Source: Trichobilharzia szidati (Eukaryota > Platyhelminthes > Trematoda > Strigeidida > Schistosomatidae). From it: a DNA stretch of 64,000 bases. Below, in pieces: positions 14,201 to 28,300 of the stretch; within the stretch, counting starts at the first letter, position 1; every line of letters begins with the position of its first letter. A model generated the notes under the pieces. That model was not told the origin of the DNA. It saw only the letters and a list, made by a program, of their open reading frames with translations, and did no database searches. Both the position numbers and the translations under genes were made by a program. The DNA lies in the NCBI GenBank assembly GCA_944472155.2, contig OX235271.1, positions 26,606,977 through 26,670,976 on the forward strand, in the 5' to 3' direction.

Positions 14201-16321
14201 AATCAAATCCCTACTAATCAATAATGCTTATCAGTGAATGACTACGAAAGTGCCTGAGATTCTAGTGGACCATTGAGCCACTGGGACCCGATCCAATGGT
14301 TCCTGAATTCTGGCAAAAAATCCCTACGAAATCAATACTTGAAAATAAACTGATGCTCACTAGCGACTGGCCCTATTCAGGTAGTCAACCTGGGATTCTA
14401 GTGGGAGGTCGTGACCAGTAGGGTACAGCAGGTCATAGATGAGGCAGTAACTCATCGAAGAAGACATTGCGAAATGGTCACGCTATGTCGTGAATTGGAG
14501 GAAGTTAGAATTCAAGAACCATTGGATCGGGTCCAAGTGGCTCAATGGTCTACGAGCTCACTCGCCTTGCAACGAGAAGGTCCTGGGTTCAAACTCCGGT
14601 GGGTGCATACTAATGAGGAGTCCCAAACTAGGACGAAACAGCTGATCGTCCAGTACTCCCATGTTTTCCAGTGGTTTTCTAAGTGATGCCAGCTCATGAT
14701 GAAATCCTTCAACCAATCAAACGACAGGAATAAACTAAGAAAACGGGTTAACATCATTTCCTAAGTTTTACAAGTCAGTTAGACAAAGAGGAACGTACTG
14801 CATAGTTCTATCCCATAGTTGAACAAAAACGATTATCTGACTCATGCTTCCCCTCCACATTCTAATGTAGTGTTGTATTGATATACCCAAATATTTTTAA
14901 AAATTAAATTAGTTAATTGTTAATGAGGGCAAAGAAGACGTCAACTCAAAGATTCTTGGGATTTCTCCATAAGAATGTTTGAAGACCAATTACGTGTAAC
15001 AGATCTTATATATGTACACCAGGCTATGAGACATACTGATTGTGTGAGGTCTAACAACACTACCGAAATACCCACATAGAAATAGGTGCAGCGGGACTAG
15101 AACCCACAACTCATTGGCGTGAAAGTCAAGCCACTTAAGCCAGCCGCCAATGAGGCAAATCTGCACTCAAAACCCTGAGAATAGAGGTAAGTTTAGAGTA
15201 GACCTAAAGTTTGAAAATTGATTACTTAAGGTTATTATATTAATAAACAGACAAATGTGAAATACATTTTGGCATAACTTACTCATCACTACAGGATACA
15301 CTTAGTGAACTGTTACACGCTTGCATAATTAAAGTGAATAAATTAATAATATTAGTTTCTGAGGCTATCCATTGAATAAGCCATTCAGAATTCAGGGAAT
15401 TCGATGAAAAAGTATTATTATTATAGTTGTTGTTATTAAAATCATCAATAGTGTTATGATTATGATTTATGTAAGACCAATCTTGTCGACTTAAAAAGGT
15501 TACTAATGAACTGGCCAACTGTGTTTCATTGCACATTAATGAACTGGAATGAGTATAGAGAAAATTGAACACTTGTTGATTAATTGACATATGAGTAGGA
15601 CCTGGAAAAGAGAGATTAATACAAGAATGAATTTATATATATACATATCGGATTTATTTGATTGCAAATTTCATTACAAATCAGAAACATCAATTAGAGA
15701 ATCACTGAAAATCAGATTGCATACGGTCATCCTTTCGGCCTAATTTGAGATACTTCAACAACAGTCTGCGCCTTCACCCTTGCTTGACCTTATCATCATG
15801 AATCCACTCTAGAGGAAGAGCATCAGGTTACCAGGTCGGTAGTCCCTTGACTAACTACTTATGGCCAATCACAGGGTTAGAATTCAAAAACCCGGGAATT
15901 CTAACTCCTGTCAATTCGTGATAGATAGCTACCATCAACCAATGCCACATAGATGACTTGTCCAGTGCTCCCTAATTTTCAATGATTCTGTAATATGACT
16001 GTTAGATAGACATAATTTTCCACATGTCATTTTTACTTGTCTGTCTGTATTTCTTTCAACCCACTTATGACCTTTGAAATCCTATTGGTTGTTAACTTTT
16101 AATTAATAAATGAAATGAGTGTCTCTCATGGTCATTTTAAAGTATATATATTTATACGCAAGTGCAGCCAATCATTTTAGATGTTTGACACGAGACAGTA
16201 AAAAATCTCCACGTTAACAGACAAACTTCTCTGCTTGTCGTCTTGCGTCGCCTTTTCGATGGTATCGTATCGCGTTGCTGTTGCTAATATTGGTTATATG
16301 ATTACGATAACTGAACTACTC

Positions 16322-16352
<31 letters not shown>

Positions 16353-19300
16353 ATTTGCTTTATTCCAAAACAGTACATATGATACAGAATGGAATTCTCA
16401 CCATTTTTACTACACTATTGCATCCAGTTAGTACATTATCAATAAATAGAATTCTACATAGATTAAGGAAACCACAGTTCATTATTACAACAACACATTG
16501 GCATGTCGGTAGCAAAGGTAAAGCTGAATAGTGTTTGATGGTGTTAGAAAAAAAGGAGCTGTCTTATTAAACTGGCGTAAGCGAGAGAAAGAAACAAAGC
16601 AGCACATAACGGAAAAAAAGAAGAGAGAGAAGAGGAAAAGAAAGAAAAAAATGTTGTACCTATAAATGATGAGTTGGAAAGACTAGGTCCAGTTGTACTA
16701 CTGACTATTTAATGAATTATAGGTGTCACGCCTAATGCTTTCTTTATCACACAGAACACGAGCTAAGTAGGATATTGTGGAGTTTTGTACTTGCTGGTGC
16801 GAGCATATAGTTTTCTATATTGGCTTCTGGGTTTTACCTGATGAGATGCAAGGGGAGAGGTGAGTTGGATGAATGGACTGGCCCATTTCTCACAGGAGTC
16901 CACGTGCCTGTCGACCAGAATATTCACAAGCTGGTTAAGTGGCACGTTGCGACAGATAATTCATGTAAAATCCTTACATTATACAAACACAGACCTGGTT
17001 CATTTTGGGCACCAAAAGACAAACTTCACACAAATCTCGTAGTTGGTACCAGGGCTGCGATAATGCATGGATGACTACACAGAGATAGGTAGTTGTCTTA
17101 AAAAACCATCCACCCTCAGAGGTCTTTGACCTCAAGTGTGATCTACAGGCGGTGGGGCAGCGTTAGTAGCTATGTTCCTTTCGCTGATAGTGATCAAAAA
17201 CAGGTTAATACGTCATTGCATCCTTCCTGACCTGGAGACCTGTACACCATAGGTTTAGAATCATGATTCTCCAGCTTCCCTAGGTATACCGGCATATCCA
17301 CCAGTCAGTTGTAAGCGCAAGACGTACATTCACCCTTCCACTTTTAACAGAAACACCCTAGTCAAGTGAAGGCGCTGAATACGACTTGTAAGGCAAGATT
17401 TCATTTACCAGAATATATGCAACAATTATTCTGTAAGGGCTTAATAATGCTAACCAGTACTTAGATAGAAGATAGTCAGGTTGAATTCGAAGCCGGAAGG
17501 CATTCACAGATAGCCGAATGCTTCTGTCATATCTCTATCTCTTACACAGAGTCATATTAATGCAACTTTTAGCAGTTGGCAGGAAAAAAAATTAAGGAAT
17601 GATACGAACGAAGATAACGGAGTCAGCAAAAATATAACCACATATGGCCAACTGCTGTTATTATTATTATTCCCTGCGTTCCGAGTGGAATATGGGGATT
17701 CAACAACACATCCCCACCTTGTTCTATCTTTCTCTGTACTCTTCAGCTGGATCCACGGTTGCCAAGTGCCAGTTTCTGACCCAATAGCCGAAGTGCGTCG
17801 GTGGCATAGCGGTTAGGACGCTCGCCGACCATGCACATGGTCCGGGGTTCGATCACCGGCCGCCGACGCACTCCTTTACCTCCTAACCCAGAATAATGCT
17901 GGTGAAGATGAAAGGTTGGGCTGAGGCTAGCAATCCATCCTGTAAAATAATAAACGCTGCTACCGAAACTTCAAGCCAAAAGTTTGAAGCCTTATGTTCA
18001 CTGGGGAACGTGAAGGAAAAAAAATAGTCGAAGAACTGACTTAACATTGATGTTGAAAAATCCTAATCTTGTTCTTTATGCTTGCTGGAGTGCAGAAGAT
18101 CGAGAAACGATCTTGTTGTCCAATTTTGGGTTTGACATCTTCATCCATTTTGCCTGCTTCCTAGATAAGCGGGAAGAAACCTCTGTCATCTCTCTCTCCG
18201 GCTGACGGTGATTGATGCTGGTTGTTACTGCTGTTGGTTGATTATCTTCATCACATCAATCCTCTAGGTCCACCTGGAGCCTGAGGGTCAGCTATTGATA
18301 GATCATCAATTTACTATTTACCGTCTATGCTTACGTGTTGTTTAGATATAAGAGCGAGTGTAGTACCATAAATTTAAGGGAAATACAACACTCAATTACT
18401 ATAGCGGAAATATTGGTGTTTAAACATAATTACGGGGAAAAGACCTTGCATGTATGAGGCTAGGAGTCAGACTTATGCTGTGAAGGATCATGATTAAGTG
18501 ACCAGCCTGACGTCGATGGAGTAGGATTCGAACCTCAGGACCCAATGCCTGGAATCAAAGTGTCTTAGACAGTCAAACACAAATAGTGATCATATCTACT
18601 TTAAAAAATGAAGCAATAATACTATGCAGAGTAAAACAGAATAAACTGTGAGTTACAAACACATATACTTGGAAGACGAAAACGAAAATTTTAAGAAAGG
18701 TGGGTGGGGGTAACAATGACTCACCTAATGAATTCAATACAATTTTACAAAGCCTCAAAGTAGGCATCAACGCAGCAGCCCAGGTGATTTTCAACTCTTC
18801 ATCTTCACTTTGCAGTTCTTGATACTGACAACCAGACTCTACACTGCCTTTACCAATAATGATTAATTCAATGATATCCCAATATATGTTGTAATTATTA
18901 TTACCATTATCAGTTTTACTACTAACACTCAGCGGTGATAAACAATGTAGATGTTGACATAATGCATGGAACCAGTTGAAATCAGCTGTGATGGATTCAT
19001 CGACATGATTTGAATAATTCATAAAATTACTACTATTATTATTGGTAGTAGTATTGTTAATATCTTCACAAATATATAAATTATCTAAGCCATAAGCATA
19101 ACAATTGGTTAAATTGGATAAGGAGAATAATTCACAATCGGCTAAACGGTTCAATACACCATGATTTGCTAAAACCTGGAGAGAGAAAAAACAGAAGAAG
19201 AGAAAATTGGCAGGAATAACATGGTGAATGGTGAACAATGAATAACTATTCCGGGTATAAAATTGTTTAGATCTTCTCCTAATTTGATAATAGAACGACG

Positions 19301-22300
19301 ATTTCATGAAGGATTTCATCATGAGCTGACATCAGTTAGAGAACCACTGGAAAACCTGGGAGTACTAGACGATCAACTGTTTCGTCCTAGTTTGGGACTC
19401 TTCATCAGTACGCACCCACCGGGATTCGAAACCAGAACCTTCTGGTTACAGGGCTAGCTCCTGGGTTCGTACCGATGAAGAGTCTCAAAATAGAATGAAA
19501 CAGCTGCCCAGTATTCCCTGCAGGTTTTCCAGTGGTTCTCTAATTGATGTCAGCTCATGATGAAATCCTCCAACTAATCAAACAAAATCCCTACAAAACC
19601 AATTCTTGAAAGACAATTTCTTGAAATAAACTTTATAGGTAGAGTAATCTCAAGAGATTTCAGAAATATTATTTGAAACTAAAACCAACAAATTGGCTGA
19701 AGAAGTAGGCGGCGAAGACAGGACTCCTGGTGAACACAGAGAAGACGGAGATGATGAAGATAACCAACCAACCAACAACGACCAACACCAATCACCACCA
19801 TCAGAAAGGCAAGAAAAACCTTCTTTTTTTCTGGAATTATTTTTGAAATCTTCTTCACTCAACAACATAAAGAACAAGATTGAAATTTTCAACACAGATG
19901 TGAAGTCAGTTCTTCTACTACATGCGTCAGAAACTTCGCGCATTAAGAAAAGCATTTCCAGCTGAGGAGGACTGCAGAGAATTAGACAAAGTGGAAACGT
20001 GCTGTTGAAGCCCTAAGTTTCACTCGGGACCCAAGGGAAAAACAACAGTAATCAATAGTAATTTGGCTCTAGTGATTATTATTATTACCCCAATAATCAT
20101 TCTTTGAGACCTGAGCGGAACATCTCCAACTGGAGCCATGACAGTCAACAAGCTTCCTCATTTCCTCCTCACACGATCTTTCTTCCTGTGAAACTAGGCC
20201 CAACTTGTGCCTCTCATTGGCGTTCCACTCAAAGGAGGAACCACCACATAGTGAGTGACATCACTCACGAGGTCTCATCAACACACCTATATTTGATTCT
20301 GCATATATGTTGGGTAATAGACTGTTAACAGGTTCTCTGCCAGAGTTTGTTGTTGCCAGCCATCTGATCTTTAGTATTCAGCGAAGATGAGTGTTCCACA
20401 AATTTTATCGTAGCCTGATAGAAATGCTTTCAGTGACGCATGTGCTATCTATTTAAACCATATAAAGGTACTGACTTGACATTAATTGTGACAATTGTCA
20501 TCTTGTTCCCTGTGCTAAGTACTTTAGCTCTGCACACTGATTTCAGAGTAGTGAACGCCTTATCTGCGTTCCCGATTGTGATATCCTCATGCATGCCAAG
20601 CGCAGTTTTTTTCCTAGGTTGGCGTAAAGAGCACAAACTCCCCCATAGATTTCTCCCGTTAGTGCTGATTCATGTTTGCTGTTGTCAGTTGGGCACATTC
20701 ATCACCTCTACTTACTCTAAACTTCATGTGTTCATATCAAATTGATAAGGATGGTGAAGAATAGCCTTTGGTAGAATCTACGACAAGGTTTCATACTTAC
20801 CCTGTTCCACACCACACTATATTATTTTCAATAGAAAGGGTAACCAGTGTTATACGACGTTTCAAGGTAATTGTACAATTTCTTGAATGCACGATTAAGC
20901 GAAAAAGTCATACAAATTAAACACCATATGCACTGCTTGAGGACACCTGATACAGACAACTCCTTAATCCAGGTAATCATTAAGGTTAGGACTGATTTTA
21001 AAATAAAATATGCATATGTTGGGCAATCACAAGGGGCACCTCTTAACCACAGATTCAGATTGTTCAGATTTTTAAAAATCATTATGAAGGCTACATAAAA
21101 AGCGAAAGTATGTGTGAAAAGCGCTGGAATGACGCATGTGATAACAACAACACTTATACAAACAATCGACGCTGTTCACCTACAAATTACATGGAACAAA
21201 TACTGTCATCAAAAAAAAACAACACTGAATCATTTAACTATGAAACCAGGTGAACTGAAACTCGAATTCGTACACCGGTATTTTCAAGCAACCAGTGTGT
21301 ATCAAAACAATTTAAACAATCAGAAACACACAAAAAAAAGGCGAAATTTTACCTTTGCACCAGCACGTGAACTGCCTATCCTGCAAAGAAGTGACATTTT
21401 CGATTGATACAACAAGAATGCAGAGACAGTATTCGGTGTAGACTTGTCATTCACATCGACTGGTAGCTGCTTGTTCAACTGTGGATCATCATGTATTCTA
21501 GCATCAGTAGATGTTAAGAATTTAGTGATTGCATTTAAATCATCAACTATAGTCTCCAAGAGATGCTATGAATAGGCGGCAAAGAGAAGAAAGAAAGAAA
21601 GAAAAGTGACAACAATTCACGGAGCATAAACATAATCAATCATTTATTGGCATAATTTTTTATCAATACGTTCAAAACTTCGGCACCGATGTGGTAGCAC
21701 GTAAATCCGTATTAATCTGTAACAACATGGCTGACTGGCAGAACTTTTGCACAGGTGTGTGCAGCAGTTCAAGTTGCCACACTTCCTTCTTGTGATACAC
21801 AAAGCAAAAGAAGAGAGTAAACATAAATTCAAAAGAGAGATAATAAACAGAAGTGTGAGGCAAAAAGAAAGGTAATATGCAAGAACAATAGAATTTTATT
21901 GGACATGATATAGCACAAACGGTAAATGCGTCTGCGCCAGCCATTCACAAGGATTCTGAGCCATATCACAAACTGTCGCCAACCTCCATTGGTTTTTACC
22001 ATCACGAGGAGCCCAGCCAAGAGGCCAGTATAAACATCCTTACGTGGCTGGCTTAACCAAACTTTTGTGGATTTCACTGACTGATGAATCAATGTTTTGG
22101 TTTGACCACCACTAGCACCTCTTTTCCAATCTGATCCATCCCATGTCAGCTAACGTTGCCCGTCGAGGAAGGCTATCGATGGCTAGACATGCATACGTAA
22201 CACGTTCCACCAACCACTTCACTCCCTACCCTTAACCTAGGAGTCAATGTAGTCTCCAGTCTTGTAAAATCATCTTGCATTTGACAAGAGCGAATCCCAT

Positions 22301-25300
22301 GCCAAACATTCGAAGATTGCTGCCCCTAAATGGGTCCAGGAGACTCGGCATTTTGCTAGCGTTTTCACCTAGAGGGACTATATCATCTGCATATTGTAAG
22401 TCAATGAGACTATTATCCCCTGGTAACAAGTCAATCCCTGAAGTCAGTTAGGGTCAAGTCTATTGGTACATTAATGATAAAATTAAGTAAAAATGGGGAC
22501 AGTGGGCATTCCTGACGTACACTACTAGTTGTCACCACTTAAGATGACAACTCGCCATAAGCTCTCACCTGGCGGCATGAGTTCAAGTAGAGTGCCTTGA
22601 TTAGTGCAATGTATTTCCTCGGCATTTCCTTTACAGCCAACCATTGTTATAGTTTCCCTCGGTCGACGGAATCGAATGCCGCTTTCAGGTCAAAAATCTG
22701 TCGGAGAGTGAAGATATGATCAATACATCCTCTTTCTGATCTAAAGCCTGCTTGATTCTCTCGTTTTTGTTCCTGCCGAGCACCACATTTAGTCTACGCA
22801 TTATTATTGAGCCTAGAAATTTAGATACCATATTAGTCAAGCTAATCTCCCCTGTGGTTATCACAGGAAGCTTTGTCCCCTTTCTTGTATGTGGGAATAA
22901 TCAATGACTGATACTGGCCCGGCGGGACTTCACCTGATTCCCAGGAATTGCCTAATACCTTAGTTAACGTAGACAGTAAACAGTCTCCACCGTCCATGGG
23001 CACCTCTGGAGTCATCCTATCAGTGTGGTTGTACACCAATTAAATTGGTCCTCAAAGTGTTCTTCCCAACGTTCCAGTTTGCTATCCTGAGAACTAATTA
23101 TGGTGCCATTCTTCTCGGAGATTATTTCACTTATCATTTACCTTCTGCTACCTCTTTCCCTGATAAGTTGAAATAGTTGTCTGGTGTCACCTACCGCAGA
23201 TGCCTTTTCCATCTTTCGCTTTTGTTGCCCACTCCTGTTCACAGTCGTTGCGAAGAATTTTTGTTAGTTTTCGTTTAAGTACCTTTCGCTCCTCATCATA
23301 ATCGGAGCTCCCTGGAATCAGTCTTCTAGCGTCAATCAGTTCGGATGAGGCGGTAGAGATCCAATGGCTTTTACTAACTTTAGGTTTTAGCTTATTAACA
23401 GCTTTCACAGCTGTGTCTACAGCTAACTGTATGTTGTACCAGGTTTCCTCAGATACTCGTTTCACTATTTCTTCCTTAAATAGGGACTCAATTTCTTGAT
23501 CTAGTTGGGGAGATTTTTAAGCACCTCACTTGCAGAGTGTCACCTATAAATTCTAAGTTCAGCTGCAACACGTTTTCAACTACCTTGTAATCTCTGTAAT
23601 TTGCTATTGGACTCGATGAAGCGTAGTGGATACCCGTTCTCTATGAAGGTTTCTTTCAGTTGCTTGAGTTCATCATCAACACTATCTTCGCTACAAGTTC
23701 TCCGGACCCATGTTGAGAGAGGACAGATTTTTATTCTTTTTTCTGTCTATGGGCACAAAACTGTAAAAATTGATCAGTTTTTCTGTCAACATCGATTTTC
23801 TGTAAATAGATCTTCTCAAAGACTCATCAGCTTTCCTTGTGAGTAACACATCAAGGAAAGACATTTTTCCCTCAGTTTATTTTTCTAAAGTGAACCAGAC
23901 AGCAGGATGACTGTCATTGAATACTTTCAGGATGTCATCCAAATCGCACTTCTCGTCGCACATAATGTACGTGTCATCCACTTATCTTTTGTAGAAGTTA
24001 AGTCCCTTTATAGCAGGTGTGAGATTACTGCTCTCCACACTAGCCAAAAATAAATCTGCTAGCAACGGACCAAGTGGAGAACCGGTAGCTACCCCATCTC
24101 TCTATCTATTGATTTCACAAGGTGTAAAACTTTCAAAATATTATACAACAGCATTATTAAAGGAAGAGGTTTATCTGAAAAAAAATGTTCTTATATATTT
24201 TACCGAAATACAGAGTCTGATCATACATGCACACAAACATCCATTTGTCACCTCAATATGTACTCAAAATAGCGTGAAAAACATACTAAATCCTAAACAC
24301 TGATAAGCGCGCAAGTGGTAGCGTTTACCACCTTATCTATAGACTAATATATATCACTGATATGAATCACAAAAACTGATATCAAAACAGCTTCCAAGAT
24401 CATATTTTAAGTAGCAGATAAGGACAGATATGCAAATCGAACCCAAACCACTTATGTGGTTAGCAGGCTTTTTACCATTTGAACGGCTGACTCGCTCCTC
24501 ACTTTTGAAACCCTAAATTGAAGGGTGGTAGCATGTGCTCATATGACCAGACTGTTGAAAATACATCACGAAAATGCAACACACACACAATCCTTGAAGA
24601 CAAATGCCACCACCTTTGAAAGTATCACTTGCTATCCAAGTTTAGTAAAGGGACAAAATGTTGCAAAATATAAAATTTTAAAAAAAACAAATACAAAATA
24701 ACAAAAAAAACTTACCTCAATAGTTCCTTGACTGTCAATTTGTGAAATCAACTGGTGTGAGCAACGATCAAATGAAATTAATAACTCCAATAAACTCATT
24801 GCAGCCATTTGTGTGATTGTATGTCCATGGATTAAATCAGTCATTAGCATAGAATGCAGCTGACTTAAATCGGGATCGCTCATTTTATCAGAATGTAAAG
24901 TATCCGGCATGGAAGAAGTAACAGAGGAAGAAGAAGAGGGACTGAACACTGAGAAGCATTCAGATAAGGATTTACAATCGGAAACTGTCGTTGTATCTTC
25001 TTTTAACAACTGACCTGAAACAAAAAATGATCGAGATAAAGAATGCAAAAATATAAAGTTCCTTTGTGAGGCGATTAAACTTGGTTATAACTCAAAGCGC
25101 ACGCGCACATACATGCATCACTTAGTTACCCCCCATGTATGCACAATCAGTACTTGTCAGGATATCTCAAGTTCACTGAAAGATATAGAAATTCGACAAT
25201 TCACCCATTGAATAATGAGAATGAAAGCTATACACACAAGGTGGGGGGGGGGGTTGTACAACAACTCAGAGCAGTATCCAATGCAATCATGTGTCAAACA

Positions 25301-28300
25301 CATGAAAATGCATTAGCTGCTGCTGCTGCTGAATGTCAGCTTTTTATTTTATTCCTAACTGCTTTGAATTCATTGGTACTGTTGTACTTACTGTTATTTG
25401 GACAATGGTAAACCAGTAGTGGAATTCAGCACACCCACATCAACCTTTCTAGAATTCGTCAGCTGGATACGCCAGCAATGCTCGCTGTGGTATGAGTCCC
25501 TACTGGGCTACACTCGTAGCACCTATCGTTCCAAGAGCTATCATCCACTAGGCTATTTGGGTCGCAGGTTGAAGGTGAGGCAGTAACTCATCGAAGAAGA
25601 CATTGAAAAGTGATCGTGCTATATCATGAATCAGCAAAAGTTAGAATTCATGGGCAGTTGGATCGGGTCCCAGGGTCTTAATGGTCTACGAGCTAGCTCA
25701 CCTTGTAACCAGAAGGTCTTGGCTTCGAACCCCAGTGGGTGCCTACTGATGAAGAGTCCCCAAACTAAGACGAAATAACTGTCCCGTACTCCCAGGTTTT
25801 CCAATAGCTCTCTAACTGATGTCAGCTTATGATGAAATCCTCCAACCAATTAAACAAAAAAAATAGTTGAAATACTACTAATGTTCATAATAACAATAAT
25901 AATAATAGTAATATATGTGCCCTCATTACTCACTCAGACTACGACAAAACCGTATCATGTAACATAGGCTCCCATAATAATTGGCACGCATACGTTGTGT
26001 TGATGTTTCTAAAGTCGGAAACAAAAGAAAGAGAGAAAAAAGAAAGGTAACAACATAAAATGTTTAAAAAGTGATGGAGACAAGTGGTTAACGGTGTAGA
26101 AAATAATTTGACCGTTCCTCAAGTGACGTGATATTCAAGCAGCAAAATGTATTAAACTGTGTTACCTTGAATGGTGACCCTTTTTTTCACAATGTGCACT
26201 ATACACAGATCGAATGGTGAAATTCCACCGAAGTTTGCTTAGGATAACGCAAGTTATTCAGATCACAATATGTGTGAGATCTGCTTGATAGCATAAAATG
26301 GTAATCAAGAAAGCAAGCGTATTTGATATGAGTGGTATACAATCATACTATTATTATTATTGTTCCCTTGGGTTCCCAGTGGAACATAGGGCTTCAACTG
26401 CACGTCTCCACTTGCTTCTGTCTTCTCCTGTACTTTTCACCTGCATCCATGTTAGTTCATACTGTTTCAGCTCCTCTTCACACGATCTCCTCCACGTCAT
26501 CCTTGGACGTCCCACTCGCCTCTTACCTTTCGGGTTCCACTCGAGCTATGGCCTGACGCGCGATGTCGCCCAACGGCCTCCCTCCTCAGCGAGTGTCCAA
26601 TCCATCTCCACTTTCTCCTGCATATTTGTTGAGCGATTGGTTCTTGTTTTGTTTGTTCCCATAGTTTCTTGTTTGTGATTCTTTCCGGCCATCTGATCTT
26701 CAGTATAGAGCCAGGGAAGACAGTTGTTGTTGATAAAGGTCTGCAACAGGCTGTTGGAAATATTCTTTGTGACCCGCCGCCAAGTTTCTGATCCATCCGT
26801 ATAGAAGAACTGACTGACTTGACGTCGTTTGTATTGAAAATCCGAATCACTTTGTTGTTGATGCAGGCTGAGTGACGAAGATTTCCAGATTGGTTTCAGG
26901 TTGATGAATGTGTTTCTCACCTTCCCGATTCTCGCTCGATTTGACATCCTCGTCCGTTCCTCCTGCAGTTGAGACAATGCTCCCTAGATAAGTGAATGAA
27001 GTAACCTCTTTCAAATCCCTCCCGTTGATGGTGATTGGCGCTGGATGTTGCTGTTGTTGTTGTTGGTTGGTTATTTTCATAACCTCCGTCTTTTCTTTGT
27101 TCACCTGGAGTCCTGTGTTTGCTGCTTCTTCGAGAAGTTTGTCGGTCGGTTTTCGCTTGTAAGTCTTTGATCTTGCGTGACATCAAACATAAATCATCCG
27201 CAATCAGAAGTATATTGCAAATAGTGAATTAAATCTGTAGTATCGATCACCAGATCGTCAAAGCAACCAGCTAGCTGGAAATCGGGTGCGGTTCGAACAC
27301 TGTTTCGGCTGTCTGAGCTGAATCAAATCTGGTGGTACACACTGATGACGAACTCGACGACGCCAAACGAGCGAAACGGTCGTCGAGGATTCAGATGATC
27401 TTGATCTGCCTAGGAGGCATTACTACTGAGTTGATTTGAGGGGTATACAAGTACCAATCTCAATGAATCAGTTGTATATATAGTTCTATGCAATTATGCT
27501 TGCTTTTTTGGTAACTTTTTGCACAAATAAACTGATAATCTTCACGGCTATAACAACCAAAATCTACCTTTCAACTCGTTTTAAAACAATTTCATTTTTG
27601 GAAATGAAACTGATACAGCATTTTTGGATATTAAGGTTTTTGGTTGTCATATGAAACACCTGACTTATTTGCATTACAAGTTCGTTGAAATAGCCAGCGA
27701 GAATTCAGATGATTCAAACTGGATCTAAACAACACAGACACGATTGAATAAGCTCAAACCAACACCAGCAAAAACAGTCACACAATGCAACTAACAATAT
27801 TTCCGTGTGTAATTCATTCACAGTCGACGAGACTGTGAAATTACATCGACTGAGATGGTTAGGACATGTGTTACGCATGCATGCCTAGTAATCGCCTTCC
27901 TCGACAATGAGCAATGTTAGCTGGTATAGGGTCAGGGTGGAAAAGATCTAGCGGCGGTCAAACCAAAACATGGCACCAGTCAATGAAATCTACAACAGTT
28001 AGTCTAAGCCACGTAGGAAGGTGCAGACTGGCTTCCTGGTTGTGGTTCTCAGGACGGTAAAAACCAATGGTTGGAAACAATTGGTGACATGGCTCAAAAT
28101 CGTTCTCAGTGGCTGGTGCAGATGCATCCACTCCTTGTGACTTATGATTTCCAATGAAACTGTTTTGTTCTTCGTTATTACTATTCCTTTCTCTCACACC
28201 TCTATTTAATGTCTACATTATGCATTTCTCCTACTTTCTTCTGTTGCTTTGTGTGCTACATGGAGTGTGGAGACTTGAACTGCCGCACATATGTGCAAAG

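Noticed and set aside
27344..27390. CTGATGA...GAAAC...GTC as a hammerhead
   Set aside because: The bases next to CTGATGA do not pair with those after GTC, and a stronger 9-bp hairpin uses the same bases.
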